Shown: piece after piece, positions 1 to 6,836 of the stretch
Position numbering within the stretch: the first letter of the stretch is position 1
Layout: every line of letters starts with the position of its first letter
NCBI GenBank assembly: GCA_047631095.1
Contig: JBLHZD010000131.1
Span: 1-10,279 of the forward strand
Length of the DNA: 10,279 nt
DNA from: JABJJH01 sp047631095
GTDB lineage: Bacteria; Pseudomonadota; Alphaproteobacteria; UBA8366; GCA-2717185
Direction: 5' to 3'
The notes under the pieces: generated by a model
What the model was told of the DNA's origin: nothing
The model's database searches: none
The model's input: only the letters and a program-made list of their open reading frames with translations
Made by a program: the position numbers and the translations under genes

Positions 1-66
1 CGCTACCGACCGCCAGCCCCCGAAGCAATCGTTACGATGGCGACAAGGCCGGTCATGCACTAACAT

Positions 67-711
67 TCAAACTGGACCATTCAATGGGGGCAGACCACCG
101 GCGCATCCGGGCGCGACCACAAAGGACCCGGTTGGCGTTTCAATTGAAAAACCTTCGGCGAAAATGGGTATGCCCGTCAGTTCCAGCCCAATAACGGACA
201 ACCGCATCGCAATATTCTGTAATACCGGCAGTAAAAATTCACCGGCCGGCACCAACAACCATAGAAAAAGCAACGGAAACAGCAGGAACCAGTACACCCG
301 CCATCCCAGAACGCTGAAAATCAAGGCCTGAAGCATGCCGACGACAGCGAAATGCCGCCCTACGGAGACGTCGATCGCATCGGCGACAAGCCAAACTGCG
401 CCCATCGCCGCCATGCCCAGCAATCCCCACCAGGCGGGCTCCGGGCGTAGCTTCGCCAGCCCGTAGCGGCGTTCATAAATCAAATACAAACTGATGGGTA
501 TAACGAGGAAGGCGTAGTTCTAGGATGATCGCTCGTACCAAAGCGTGACGGCTTCGATCGTCGTATACGAAAAAACGCTGAAAATCGCGGCAGCGCCAAA
601 CAAAATACCCAAAAAGGCTGGATTCCAGTCTCGCCAATTCAGTGCGCGAGGACCATTCGGGCGTTGAGAGTATGTACCAGCAGCCGCCAAACTATTCTCC
701 AGTCCAATCAA
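67..711 (-). pseudogene. Exosortase (PEP-CTERM/exopolysaccharide-type membrane protease), disrupted
   Basis: Remnant of a multi-pass inner-membrane exosortase, the transpeptidase-like enzyme that processes PEP-CTERM-type sorting signals, often in exopolysaccharide loci. The N-terminal piece (709-711 down to 523) reads through a WRDWNPAFLGILFGA segment and ends YERSS. An in-frame TAG (520-522) interrupts, and the same frame continues with NYAFLVIPISLYLIYERR, the usual exosortase first-helix block. Further family features follow: a hydrophobic FPLLFLWLLVPAG block, a LELTGIPIFAEGFSIETPTG block and the cysteine motif VAPGCAGG, with the Cys codon at 103-105. The frame stops 12 codons after that Cys, so the C-terminal helices carrying the conserved Arg and His of the family are missing; about 213 residues remain of a usual 260-300. 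The start is uncertain: TTG at 709-711 with no good ribosome-binding site. Two independent lesions point to a pseudogene. It could lie downstream of the dioxygenase operon on the same strand. Confidence 0.8.
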
Positions 712-833
712 TTCCGCGCTTACGCACTATCGCCACCGCGCCTTATCCATGGTCTCGCAGGATGGCGCGCAGCGGACTATAAGGGGTGAAACGTTATGGT
801 GGAATATTTGATTACGAAATGTTTACCGACTGA

Positions 834-1061
834 CTATTGGCGTGATCGAATGTTTGACGGGCCCCTCTTGCAAAGAAAGGCGACCGCCGCATAGGCGGCG
901 ACCCACGCCAGCAGCAGACCGTAAAATATTTGTTCCGTCCAACTGACCCATAACCCCAACGGTATCAACACCATAACGAATCCCAACGCGGAAAAGAGCC
1001 ATGCCTCCAGCCCGCTGAAGGATGATATTGTGTCGTCGGGATCGTTCCCAAAACCATTCAC
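834..1061 (-). CDS. Small two-helix membrane protein coupled to the dioxygenase
   Basis: 75-residue protein of no family I recognise. The N-terminus is short and acidic (NDPDD, residues 6-10). Two hydrophobic segments follow (about 20-40 and 44-63), then a basic tail (KRGPSNIRSR, 65-74). By the positive-inside rule both ends should face the cytoplasm, forming a membrane hairpin. Its ATG overlaps the TGA of the upstream dioxygenase by four bases (ATGA, 1058-1061). This is the classic arrangement for translational coupling and the main reason to believe the gene is real. The coupling suggests a job linked to the dioxygenase, for example a membrane anchor or a small transport or partner subunit, but nothing in the sequence shows which. 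Confidence 0.65.
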   Translation of the reverse strand: MNGFGNDPDDTISSFSGLEAWLFSALGFVMVLIPLGLWVSWTEQIFYGLLLAWVAAYAAVAFLCKRGPSNIRSRQ

Positions 1062-2140
1062 ACCGCGTTTTCCTGCACAATGCCGCCGCGTATGTTTCCC
1101 GATTCAATATCCCCCCATAATACCCGGTATGTTTCCGGCAGGGCGCGGCCATTGGGCATGGATAACCAGATACGGTGCAACAAACGACCCTCGCCCGCCG
1201 CATCCGAGAATTCGGTGCGCGAGTGGTAGGTTATGTGGTTGTTGAGGAACTGCATATCGCCTGGTTCAAAATGCATGTCGTAACACAGCTCTTCCGCCAC
1301 ATCGCCCAGCATATCGAGCGCTTCAATCTGCATATCGGACATCGGCGACACCCCCGATATTCTCTCGGCGGCCTCGAGATAGGTTCGGGAATAATAGCTC
1401 GTGAAGGCGCCCTCGCGAAAACAGAAGACCGGCAGCGCATGGATAATCTCGCCCCCGCCCGTTTCCTGACCGAGCAGACTGCGGTTGAAATCCTGGCGCA
1501 GAATTTCCAGCAAATCGGGACGTCGAGCGAGGATTTCATTGTAGATCGCCTGCGTGCTGACCACCTTGCTGACCCCGCCCTCGGTGGCGGGACGCACGCA
1601 TAACAGGGCGACGACATCCGTACGGTCTGTATGAAACCGTAATAACGCCGGGGTTTGCACTCGCGCGCGCGACGACAGGAACGCCTTGGCGTCGGCGCTT
1701 TCCGGGATCATTCCGCGACGCAGCGCTTCGGCGCCTTCATCGCGAATATCCGCCATCAATTCCCCCTGCGCGCTTTGAAACACAGGATCGCCGAGATGAG
1801 CGCCGATACCAAAGAACAGGCGCCGCCGTTCATCCTCATTATACCGCTCTACGGGCAATCCAGAGAATTTTACGAGACCAAGACCGGTCTCCAGTTCTTC
1901 CCGCACCGAAGCGAGGTTTTCAGCGAAAGTCGTCAGGGGGAAATTTTCTATCGAAATATCGCGCCAGTCGTCGCAATGCGCCTTATTAAAGCGTAACGCC
2001 GCCTCCAGCTCTTCAATCTCTGAGGTTGTCAAAGATCGCCGCCATCCCGAAATATTCGGTAAATCCGCGCCGCGCCAAATGGCGGCGCCCTCTAGCGGGT
2101 GCCGTTTCGGCGCTTGTCCGTCCAGCACATCATTCTCCAT
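1058..2140 (-). CDS. TauD/TfdA-family Fe(II)/2-oxoglutarate-dependent dioxygenase
   Basis: 360-residue cytoplasmic oxygenase expected to hydroxylate a small organic substrate while converting 2-oxoglutarate and O2 to succinate and CO2. The facial triad is visible: HTD (H170, D172) in a LLRFHTDRTD segment, and a distal His in FLNNHITYHSR, where H306 best matches TauD H255. An Arg in LLHRIWLS (R323) matches the 2-oxoglutarate carboxylate-binding Arg. The long N-terminal part (ELETGLGLVKFSGLPVE, then GIGAHLGDPV) is typical of TauD-like and gamma-butyrobetaine-hydroxylase-like proteins. Substrate cannot be told from the sequence. The start is supported by a strong GGGAGGGGAG ribosome-binding site 6 bases upstream. 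It is the first gene of a minus-strand unit and overlaps the small membrane protein by four bases. No truncation or missing catalytic residue is seen. Confidence 0.9.
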   Translation of the reverse strand: MENDVLDGQAPKRHPLEGAAIWRGADLPNISGWRRSLTTSEIEELEAALRFNKAHCDDWRDISIENFPLTTFAENLASVREELETGLGLVKFSGLPVERYNEDERRRLFFGIGAHLGDPVFQSAQGELMADIRDEGAEALRRGMIPESADAKAFLSSRARVQTPALLRFHTDRTDVVALLCVRPATEGGVSKVVSTQAIYNEILARRPDLLEILRQDFNRSLLGQETGGGEIIHALPVFCFREGAFTSYYSRTYLEAAERISGVSPMSDMQIEALDMLGDVAEELCYDMHFEPGDMQFLNNHITYHSRTEFSDAAGEGRLLHRIWLSMPNGRALPETYRVLWGDIESGNIRGGIVQENAV

Positions 2141-2270
2141 TTTGCGCTCCCCTCCCGTGACACGATCTATTCATGCTACCAAATTTCTCATCGATGCGTA
2201 TGATTTCATGCACCGCAACGCGCCGCCAGCCTGAAATGTCATCGCAGAGCCTCCAATAGTGATCGCAAAG

Positions 2271-2282
2271 CCCCGAACGGGG
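2271..2282. promoter_or_regulatory. Short GC palindrome in the divergent gap
   Basis: CCCCGAACGGGG, two 5-base arms around AA, lies about 30 bases before the start of the small membrane protein gene in the 172-base gap between it and the divergent dioxygenase gene. It could be an operator or a small hairpin in the leader. No convincing -35/-10 pair was found in this gap on either strand. Palindromes this short arise often by chance. Confidence 0.2.
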
Positions 2283-2312
2283 ACCGTAAAGCCTAGCAAG
2301 GAAATGAAGATC

Positions 2313-2537
2313 ATGGAAAATTACCCAGCCGTCGCCCTCATGGTGAAACACGGAACCCGCATCGCCATCGCCACCGGATTGGCGCCGGTCGTCGCGATAG
2401 CGATCATCATGATCTTCTGCACCCTACATTGGGGATGGCTCGTCGCCGCCATCGGGTTGGGTGTTTCTGCGGCGTTCCTGATGAAGGTCTTCGTGGAATT
2501 GGTCCAGATCATCGTGGACATGCTGCTGCCGCAATAG
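2313..2537 (+). CDS. Small two-helix inner-membrane protein, function unknown
   Basis: 74-residue hydrophobic protein with two predicted transmembrane segments (roughly residues 17-35 and 39-70, the second perhaps extended or re-entrant) and a short N-terminal region carrying KHGTR before the first helix. The ATG at 2313 is preferred because an AAGGAA ribosome-binding site (2298-2303) sits about 9 bases upstream. An ATG at 2304 and a GTG at 2259 are in frame, but 2304 lies on top of that site. It ends with TAG, which shows TAG is a working stop in this genome. Function is not recognised. It may be transcribed with the VOC gene that follows after 170 bases, or alone. Confidence 0.65.
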   Translation: MENYPAVALMVKHGTRIAIATGLAPVVAIAIIMIFCTLHWGWLVAAIGLGVSAAFLMKVFVELVQIIVDMLLPQ

Positions 2538-2564
2538 AGCAAAGGCGAAAGCCGCGCCAAAGTT

Positions 2565-2604
2565 GCGCAATTTCGCGCAATTCCCCGCAATTCCTCGCAA
2601 GTCT
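2565..2604. repeat. Four 10-bp direct repeats (CGCAATTYC type)
   Basis: Four back-to-back 10-base units: GCGCAATTTC (2565-2574), GCGCAATTCC (2575-2584), CCGCAATTCC (2585-2594) and a degenerate TCGCAAGTCT (2595-2604). The 10-base period puts each copy on the same face of the DNA helix. The array lies 28 bases after the small membrane gene and about 100 bases before the VOC gene. Its first part can also form a short hairpin (TTGCGC with GCGCAA). It could be an array of regulator sites or a simple replication-slippage repeat. Confidence 0.7.
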
Positions 2605-2707
2605 CCTGTGGCCGTCATTCTTGACAGCAACGCCCGACACCGCCCACGATAGCGATTCAACACCGGCACCAAGCATTTCAAAAAACATTCAGGGGAGAAT
2701 AATCGCT

Positions 2708-3106
2708 ATGGCGAAACTTCGACATATCGCCGTCACCGTTCCCGATCTGGAAACTGCGGCGGTCTTTTACGAAAAAACGTTTGGCATGACCCGGGCCCGC
2801 GAGTCCGATATCGCCATCATCCTGTCTGACGGCGTCGTCAGCCTGGCCTTGTTAAAATTCAAGACCGACGAACAGGCGGGTGATGAAAGGGGCAAGGAAT
2901 TCCACGGCTTGCATCACATGGGCTTTGTTGTCGACGATATCGATGAACACACCAAAATCATCGAAGAAAACGGCGGAAATTATCATATGCGTCTGCCCAG
3001 TGCGCCCGATTCACCCAGCGAGGTGAAATTTCGCGACCCGAACGGCGTTGTCTTCGACATCGTCACCAACCAGTACGCGTCGGGTTCGTGGGGCAGCAAA
3101 GCCTGA
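2708..3106 (+). CDS. VOC-superfamily (glyoxalase/bleomycin-resistance fold) protein
   Basis: 132-residue cytoplasmic protein of the vicinal oxygen chelate fold: two beta-alpha-beta-beta-beta modules that normally hold one divalent metal. The first module starts LRHIAVTVPDLETAAVFYEKTFGM (residues 4-27) and the second GLHHMGFVVDDIDEH (67-81), ending FRDPNGVVFDIVTNQ (108-122). Probable metal ligands are H6, H70 and D117, where D replaces the common Glu. Length is normal for a single-domain VOC protein. The ATG at 2708 is set by a GGGGAG ribosome-binding site about 10 bases upstream; reading further upstream gives low-complexity sequence that includes the repeat array. The substrate is open: lyases, dioxygenases, isomerases and antibiotic-binding proteins share this fold. 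The next gene on the same strand is a metallo-beta-lactamase-fold hydrolase. Confidence 0.88.
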   Translation: MAKLRHIAVTVPDLETAAVFYEKTFGMTRARESDIAIILSDGVVSLALLKFKTDEQAGDERGKEFHGLHHMGFVVDDIDEHTKIIEENGGNYHMRLPSAPDSPSEVKFRDPNGVVFDIVTNQYASGSWGSKA

Positions 3107-3113
3107 AACTAAA

Positions 3114-3131
3114 AACCGGCGCAGACCGGTT
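3114..3131 (+). terminator. Possible weak terminator after the VOC gene
   Basis: A perfect 6-base stem, AACCGG (3114-3119) and CCGGTT (3126-3131), with a 6-base loop, begins 7 bases after the VOC stop codon. It is followed by CCTTTC, not by a clean run of T, so termination would be weak at best. Confidence 0.3.
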
Positions 3132-3152
3132 CCTTTCGAAACCTATCACGCT

Positions 3153-3201
3153 AACTTCATTAGGCGCGCCAATAATTGTGCGCGAAATTCAACATGAAGT
3201 T
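3153..3201. promoter_or_regulatory. Inverted repeat upstream of the MBL-fold gene
   Basis: AACTTCAT (3153-3160) and ATGAAGTT (3194-3201) are perfect 8-base inverted arms 33 bases apart. Between them lies the 8-base palindrome GGCGCGCC (3163-3170). The arms end about 14 bases before the ribosome-binding site of the following gene, where an operator or a leader hairpin would act. No clear promoter boxes accompany it, and chance is not excluded. Confidence 0.25.
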
Positions 3202-3227
3202 GTTCTAAATCCAACAGGGAGGGAAAT

Positions 3228-4210
3228 ATGATCAATACAGGACTAAAAAGTCTGTTGGCGACCGCAGTGATTGCGCTCGGCGTCACCGCACTGGGCGGGT
3301 ATTCCGCCGTCGCCGCTGATGTAAAAATTACGCCGCTGGGCGGGCAGGACGGCGAATTTTGTCGCCTGGACCGGGCGCTGATTTTTGAAGATCCGGACGG
3401 TACGCGTATTTTATACGATGCGGGCCGCACCGTCGCCGGCGCCGACGACCCCCGGCTGGGTAAAATCGATGCGCTTCTGGTCAGCCATATGCATGGCGAT
3501 CATGCGGGCAACCGACATACGAAAGCGGTCAATGCCGGCACCTGCGGCAACCCGACTTTTCGGTCGTAGCGACGCCAAACACAAACACGGTGAACATCGC
3601 GCTGGCGAAAAACGCAAAAATCGTCACAGGCAGTGAGATGCCGCGCTTTTTCGCCGCCAAACTTAAAGCCTTGGGTGGAAATCCGAAAAACTCCGTATTG
3701 GTGCGTTTTGGCGCCACCAAGAAAATCGGCGGCGTAACGATCACGACCGTCCCCGCCGTCCACAGCAATGGCATTGCGCCGGAATACATTGGCGGAACAC
3801 TGGGCGACTCGTTGAAAGCCGCGGGCCTGACCGCCTATGCCGGTCCGCCAACAGGCTATGTGTTGATCTTCACCAACGGATTGGTCGTCTATCTTTCTGG
3901 CGACACGGGCATCACCGCCGCACAGGACACCGTCGTTCGCGGCTATTACCATGCGGAACTCGCGGTGATGAACATTGGCGACACCTACACCAACGGCCCA
4001 AAGGAAGCGGCCTATGTCGTTAACGAGCTGGTGCGCCCGGCCTCCGTCATCGCGTCTCACGCCAATGAAGTGGGGACAAAAGATGGCAAGGTCATCGCGA
4101 GCACCCGCACGGAGACCTTTATCAAAGCGTCGAATATGCCGGTTCATGTGCCATTGAGTGGCAAGACCATGAGCTTTGACGGCGCCGGAAAATGCGTCGC
4201 GGGCTGTTAA
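3228..4210 (+). pseudogene. Secreted metallo-beta-lactamase-fold hydrolase with a one-base frameshift
   Basis: A periplasmic zinc hydrolase broken into two frames. The first part (3228-3569) has a Sec signal peptide (lysine at 7, hydrophobic core about 9-23, likely cleavage near AVA-A at 27-30) and the zinc motif SHMHGDH (H87, H89, D91, H92). After AGTCGNP the frame runs into TAG at 3567. Reading from GAC at 3554 in the next frame gives DFSVVATPNTNTVNIALAK and then the rest of the domain: PAVHSNG, the metal Asp in YLSGDTG and the late His in VIASHANE. Losing one base near 3554 explains everything; the joined protein would be about 327 residues, normal for this family. A strong GGGAGGG ribosome-binding site precedes the ATG. 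No canonical -1 slippery heptamer is seen, so this is a recent pseudogene or a sequencing or assembly error. A short internal start (GTG 3590) would lack the zinc motif. Confidence 0.85.
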
Positions 4211-4250
4211 CGCCAAACGTTTGGCTACATACCTAAAGCGTACGAGAAAA

Positions 4251-4279
4251 GGCTCGTCCCACCGGGGCGGGCCTTTTTT
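4251..4279 (+). terminator. Strong intrinsic terminator
   Basis: A 10-base stem (4251-4260 with 4264-4273, two G-T pairs) closes a 3-base ACC loop and runs directly into six Ts (4274-4279), about 40 bases after the MBL-fold stop codon. On the other strand the same stem is followed by TTTTCTCG, so it may also end transcripts of the convergent gamma-glutamyltransferase operon. Confidence 0.85.
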
Positions 4280-4301
4280 ACGGCCTCTCTCATTCGAGAA
4301 C

Positions 4302-5858
4302 TCACGCGAGCACGTCGCCAAACCCAGGCGACGCCCGATCATCCAGCCCCAGCGTTACAGTGCCTTTGCGGTTGCGGGACAGGGCCGTCAACGGGCCTGT
4401 GCAAAACGCCGCGTCGTCGCCATCGACCTGCGGGAAAACGCGTAACAATTCGCGCTCCAACCCGGCGTCAAGCCGCCCGCTCTCATAGGCGCCAATCAGC
4501 GCGTCTTCCGCATGCACGCGCCCGGCGGACACCGCCTTGTCGATCAGAACCCCCGCAACAAGGTGACGCCCCAGCGCCATGGCGACATTGGACGGAATCC
4601 GACGCGCGCCAGGCGCCCCCATCGCAACAATTGCGCCATGGGCGTCGGATGCGATCACGGGCGCCAAATTCGTCATCGCATGATGCAGTCCCCGGCGCAC
4701 CACCGGTCTTTCCCAACGAAACAGATGCATACCGGAGTTCATGACAATCCCCGTGCCGGGAAGCGTCCACCGCCCCCCGAACAATTGCGCCCCCTGCGAC
4801 AAGGTGAGCGAGACGGACATGCCCCTGTAGTCGGTCGTATTGATATGCACCGTATGCCCGGCGCCAAAGGGTAGACGGGTTACCCCTGAATCATGGGCGA
4901 CCGCGTCCTCCACCCATCCCGCCAGGCTCTCCTGACTCAGGGGATTTCGCTCTTTGGCGGAGAACCGGTATTGCCAGAGGGACGCCATCTTTTGCGCAAC
5001 CGTCGCCAGACCCACGCTCGAGTCCAGATCATGGTCTTTCGCCACAAGTTCCAGCGCGCGCAAACTAGCGTGCAGGCAGGGCGCGCCGCTGGTGCGCAAC
5101 GGCGCAGAGAACACACGCCAATGCCCAAGGTTTGAGAAAGGCGCATGCAAAATTTCAACCCGGTCTAACGCTTCCACCCATTCATCCGGCGTCAGCGACA
5201 ATCCCGCCGCGCCAAACGCCGCCGCCGCTGTCTCGCCCATCGGGCCCTCATAAAACCAGTCGGGTCCATAGGCGGCGATGTCGCCCAAGGTGCGATACAA
5301 CTTGGGTTGGCGAAGTCGTCCGGGCTCCGACATATCAAATACATCGTCCAGAAAGGACTTATCCGGTAACGCCGCCAACGCACGCGTGTTGGTCTCGCTC
5401 AACGCGACGCCGTCTCTCGCCAACATCATGGCGCCTTCGCTCACCCGGTCCCATGGCAATGTCCCAAAGGAGTCCAGCGCGCGCGACAACCCGGCGATCA
5501 CCATTGGCGCCCCCGAGGCGAGCGGGCCTTCATCGGGATAGCGCACGGTTTTGCGGTCCTGATTGTCAGCGACCGGATTATCCGGTTCCGGGTTCGCCGC
5601 CCCCGCATTGGCGAATTTTGGCGCAATCATGCCAAAGGAGACAGACCAGCACCGGCCTGCGCCATCATGGACAAGCATTTCCCCGCCATATCCGCCAATA
5701 CCGATATTGCACGGGTCGGCGACACAAGACGCCAACGCCGCGGACACGGCGGCGTCCACCGCATTGCCGCCCAACCGAAGCAGATCGACGCCCGCCGAGA
5801 CCGCATCCGGCGTACTGGCCGTAACGGCGGCTTCATTTCGATTTACAGTCACCGACAT
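4302..5858 (-). CDS. Gamma-glutamyltransferase-family Ntn hydrolase
   Basis: 518-residue member of the gamma-glutamyltransferase family, autoprocessing enzymes that cleave gamma-glutamyl bonds such as that of glutathione and its conjugates. The N-terminal block AAVTASTPDAVSAGVDLLRL, then GGNAVDAAVSAALASC, and GIGGYGGEMLV (residues 53-63) are typical of the large subunit. The expected self-cleavage nucleophile is T336 in GHTVHINTTDYRGMSVSLT, aligning with the first Thr of the small subunit in E. coli GGT. LPGTGIVMN (366-374) and GAPGARRIPSNV (414-425) follow; the second carries G-A where the oxyanion-binding pair is usually G-G. There is no signal peptide, so the protein should be cytoplasmic, unlike the classic periplasmic enzyme. 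Slightly shorter than typical GGT. It begins 14 bases after the alpha/beta hydrolase stop with only a weak ribosome-binding site, suggesting coupled translation. A cephalosporin-acylase-like or other amidase role is possible. Confidence 0.87.
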   Translation of the reverse strand: MSVTVNRNEAAVTASTPDAVSAGVDLLRLGGNAVDAAVSAALASCVADPCNIGIGGYGGEMLVHDGAGRCWSVSFGMIAPKFANAGAANPEPDNPVADNQDRKTVRYPDEGPLASGAPMVIAGLSRALDSFGTLPWDRVSEGAMMLARDGVALSETNTRALAALPDKSFLDDVFDMSEPGRLRQPKLYRTLGDIAAYGPDWFYEGPMGETAAAAFGAAGLSLTPDEWVEALDRVEILHAPFSNLGHWRVFSAPLRTSGAPCLHASLRALELVAKDHDLDSSVGLATVAQKMASLWQYRFSAKERNPLSQESLAGWVEDAVAHDSGVTRLPFGAGHTVHINTTDYRGMSVSLTLSQGAQLFGGRWTLPGTGIVMNSGMHLFRWERPVVRRGLHHAMTNLAPVIASDAHGAIVAMGAPGARRIPSNVAMALGRHLVAGVLIDKAVSAGRVHAEDALIGAYESGRLDAGLERELLRVFPQVDGDDAAFCTGPLTALSRNRKGTVTLGLDDRASPGFGDVLA

Positions 5859-5872
5859 GCGCGCGCGGTCGC

Positions 5873-6754
5873 CTATTTCATACCCGTGATACTGGCCACA
5901 ATCGAACGGGGGTCTCGCGTTTCCCAGCGCCCCTGATCCACCGCCGTCAGGAAATCATGCAAAGATTTATTGAACAGCGCCGGTTCTTCCAGGTTACAGG
6001 CATGTCCCGTACGCGGATACAACACCAATGCAGCACTGGCGATGGTGCGCTTCATCAACAATCCCGGATCAAGACAAGGTTCGTCTTCATCCCCCGTCAC
6101 GATAAGCGTGGGAACACTCAGCGTCGCCATATCATCGATCAAATCATACAACGACGGTCGTTCCGCCTGAACCCCGCGCATGGTCATTTCACACCCAATC
6201 GCGGAATGAGACGCCAAGCGTTCCGCAAACGCTTCCCAACCACGCAGATCCTTGTTCTGGAATTGCACGCGCGTGGGACCAATGGCGTATCGCCGCGCCG
6301 TTTCGGCCATCCCCAGCGCCGCAAAGGACCCGGCGGTCGCCAGCGCTTCTTCCCGAAATTGCGCCTTTTTGCCCGGCTCCGCGCCATAACCGCAGCCGCC
6401 AACCAGCAAAGACAGCGCCCGGTCCGGGTGATTTAACCCGAAATGAAGTGCGCAGAACCCGCCCATGGACAGACCGACGATATGCGCCTTTTCAATGCCA
6501 AGATGATCCAATATGGCGATAGCGTCCGCAACGGCGCGCATCTGTGAATACGCCCCGGGGTCTTCCGGCACATCCGATGGCGGAAAACCCCGGGCATTAT
6601 AAGCGATGCAGCGATACCACCGGCCGAAATACGCCAGTTGCGGCTCCCAGCCGCGCAAATCATCGGCAAATTCATGAATAAAGAGGATCGGCGTCCCCGA
6701 ACCACTTTCTTCAAAGTACAGCTTTACGCCGTCATCAGCGATCGCATGGGCCAT
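5873..6754 (-). CDS. Alpha/beta-fold hydrolase
   Basis: 293-residue cytoplasmic hydrolase with the full catalytic set: the oxyanion segment FIHEFADDLRGW (residues 25-36), nucleophile elbow GLSMGG (S96), acid in VTGDEDEP (D224 most likely, D222 possible) and His in RTGHACNLEEP (H251). YNARGFPPSDVP (52-63) matches the conserved second strand region of esterases, lactonases and beta-ketoadipate enol-lactone hydrolase-like enzymes. The protein is likely an esterase or lactonase; the substrate is unknown. Length is normal, with a short extra C-terminal tail of about 20 residues after the last helix. An AAGGA ribosome-binding site (minus strand, about 9 bases before ATG) supports the start. It lies between the GST gene (82 bases upstream) and the gamma-glutamyltransferase gene (14 bases downstream) in one likely operon. 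It ends in TAG. Confidence 0.9.
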   Translation of the reverse strand: MAHAIADDGVKLYFEESGSGTPILFIHEFADDLRGWEPQLAYFGRWYRCIAYNARGFPPSDVPEDPGAYSQMRAVADAIAILDHLGIEKAHIVGLSMGGFCALHFGLNHPDRALSLLVGGCGYGAEPGKKAQFREEALATAGSFAALGMAETARRYAIGPTRVQFQNKDLRGWEAFAERLASHSAIGCEMTMRGVQAERPSLYDLIDDMATLSVPTLIVTGDEDEPCLDPGLLMKRTIASAALVLYPRTGHACNLEEPALFNKSLHDFLTAVDQGRWETRDPRSIVASITGMK

Positions 6755-6785
6755 TTAGCACATCCTTATTTTATGCCGCATCGTC

Positions 6786-6831
6786 ATTCGTACGAATTCA
6801 ATGCCTTTATTCGTACAAACTCAATGCTTTT
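6786..6831. repeat. 23-bp tandem repeat with embedded palindrome
   Basis: Two adjacent 23-base units (6786-6808 and 6809-6831) are identical at 20 positions; all three differences are transitions. Each begins ATTCGTAC and contains TCAATGC. In the first unit the opening 12 bases ATTCGTACGAAT are a perfect palindrome, partly lost in the second. The array fills most of the 82-base gap between the GST stop and the alpha/beta hydrolase start, a suitable place for an internal operator, a processing site or a duplication scar. Confidence 0.75.
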
Positions 6832-6836
6832 TACGA

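Noticed and set aside
1..63. Plus-strand frame open from the left edge to TAA at 61-63, a possible 3' end of a gene
   Set aside because: Only 20 codons are visible, with no recognisable motif; it may be chance.
520..522. TAG read as a sense codon (recoding) in the exosortase
   Set aside because: Three intact genes in the window use TAG as stop (ending at 2537, 8141 and 5873), so reassignment is unlikely; the gene is also truncated at its 3' end.
3500..4342. Long minus-strand open frame (280 codons) opposite the MBL-fold gene
   Set aside because: A shadow of GC-rich coding sequence: the plus strand carries signal peptide, zinc motifs, ribosome-binding site and terminator.
5132..5824. 230-codon plus-strand frame opposite the gamma-glutamyltransferase gene
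   Set aside because: Proline/arginine-rich composition typical of an antisense shadow; the minus strand codes a complete conserved enzyme.
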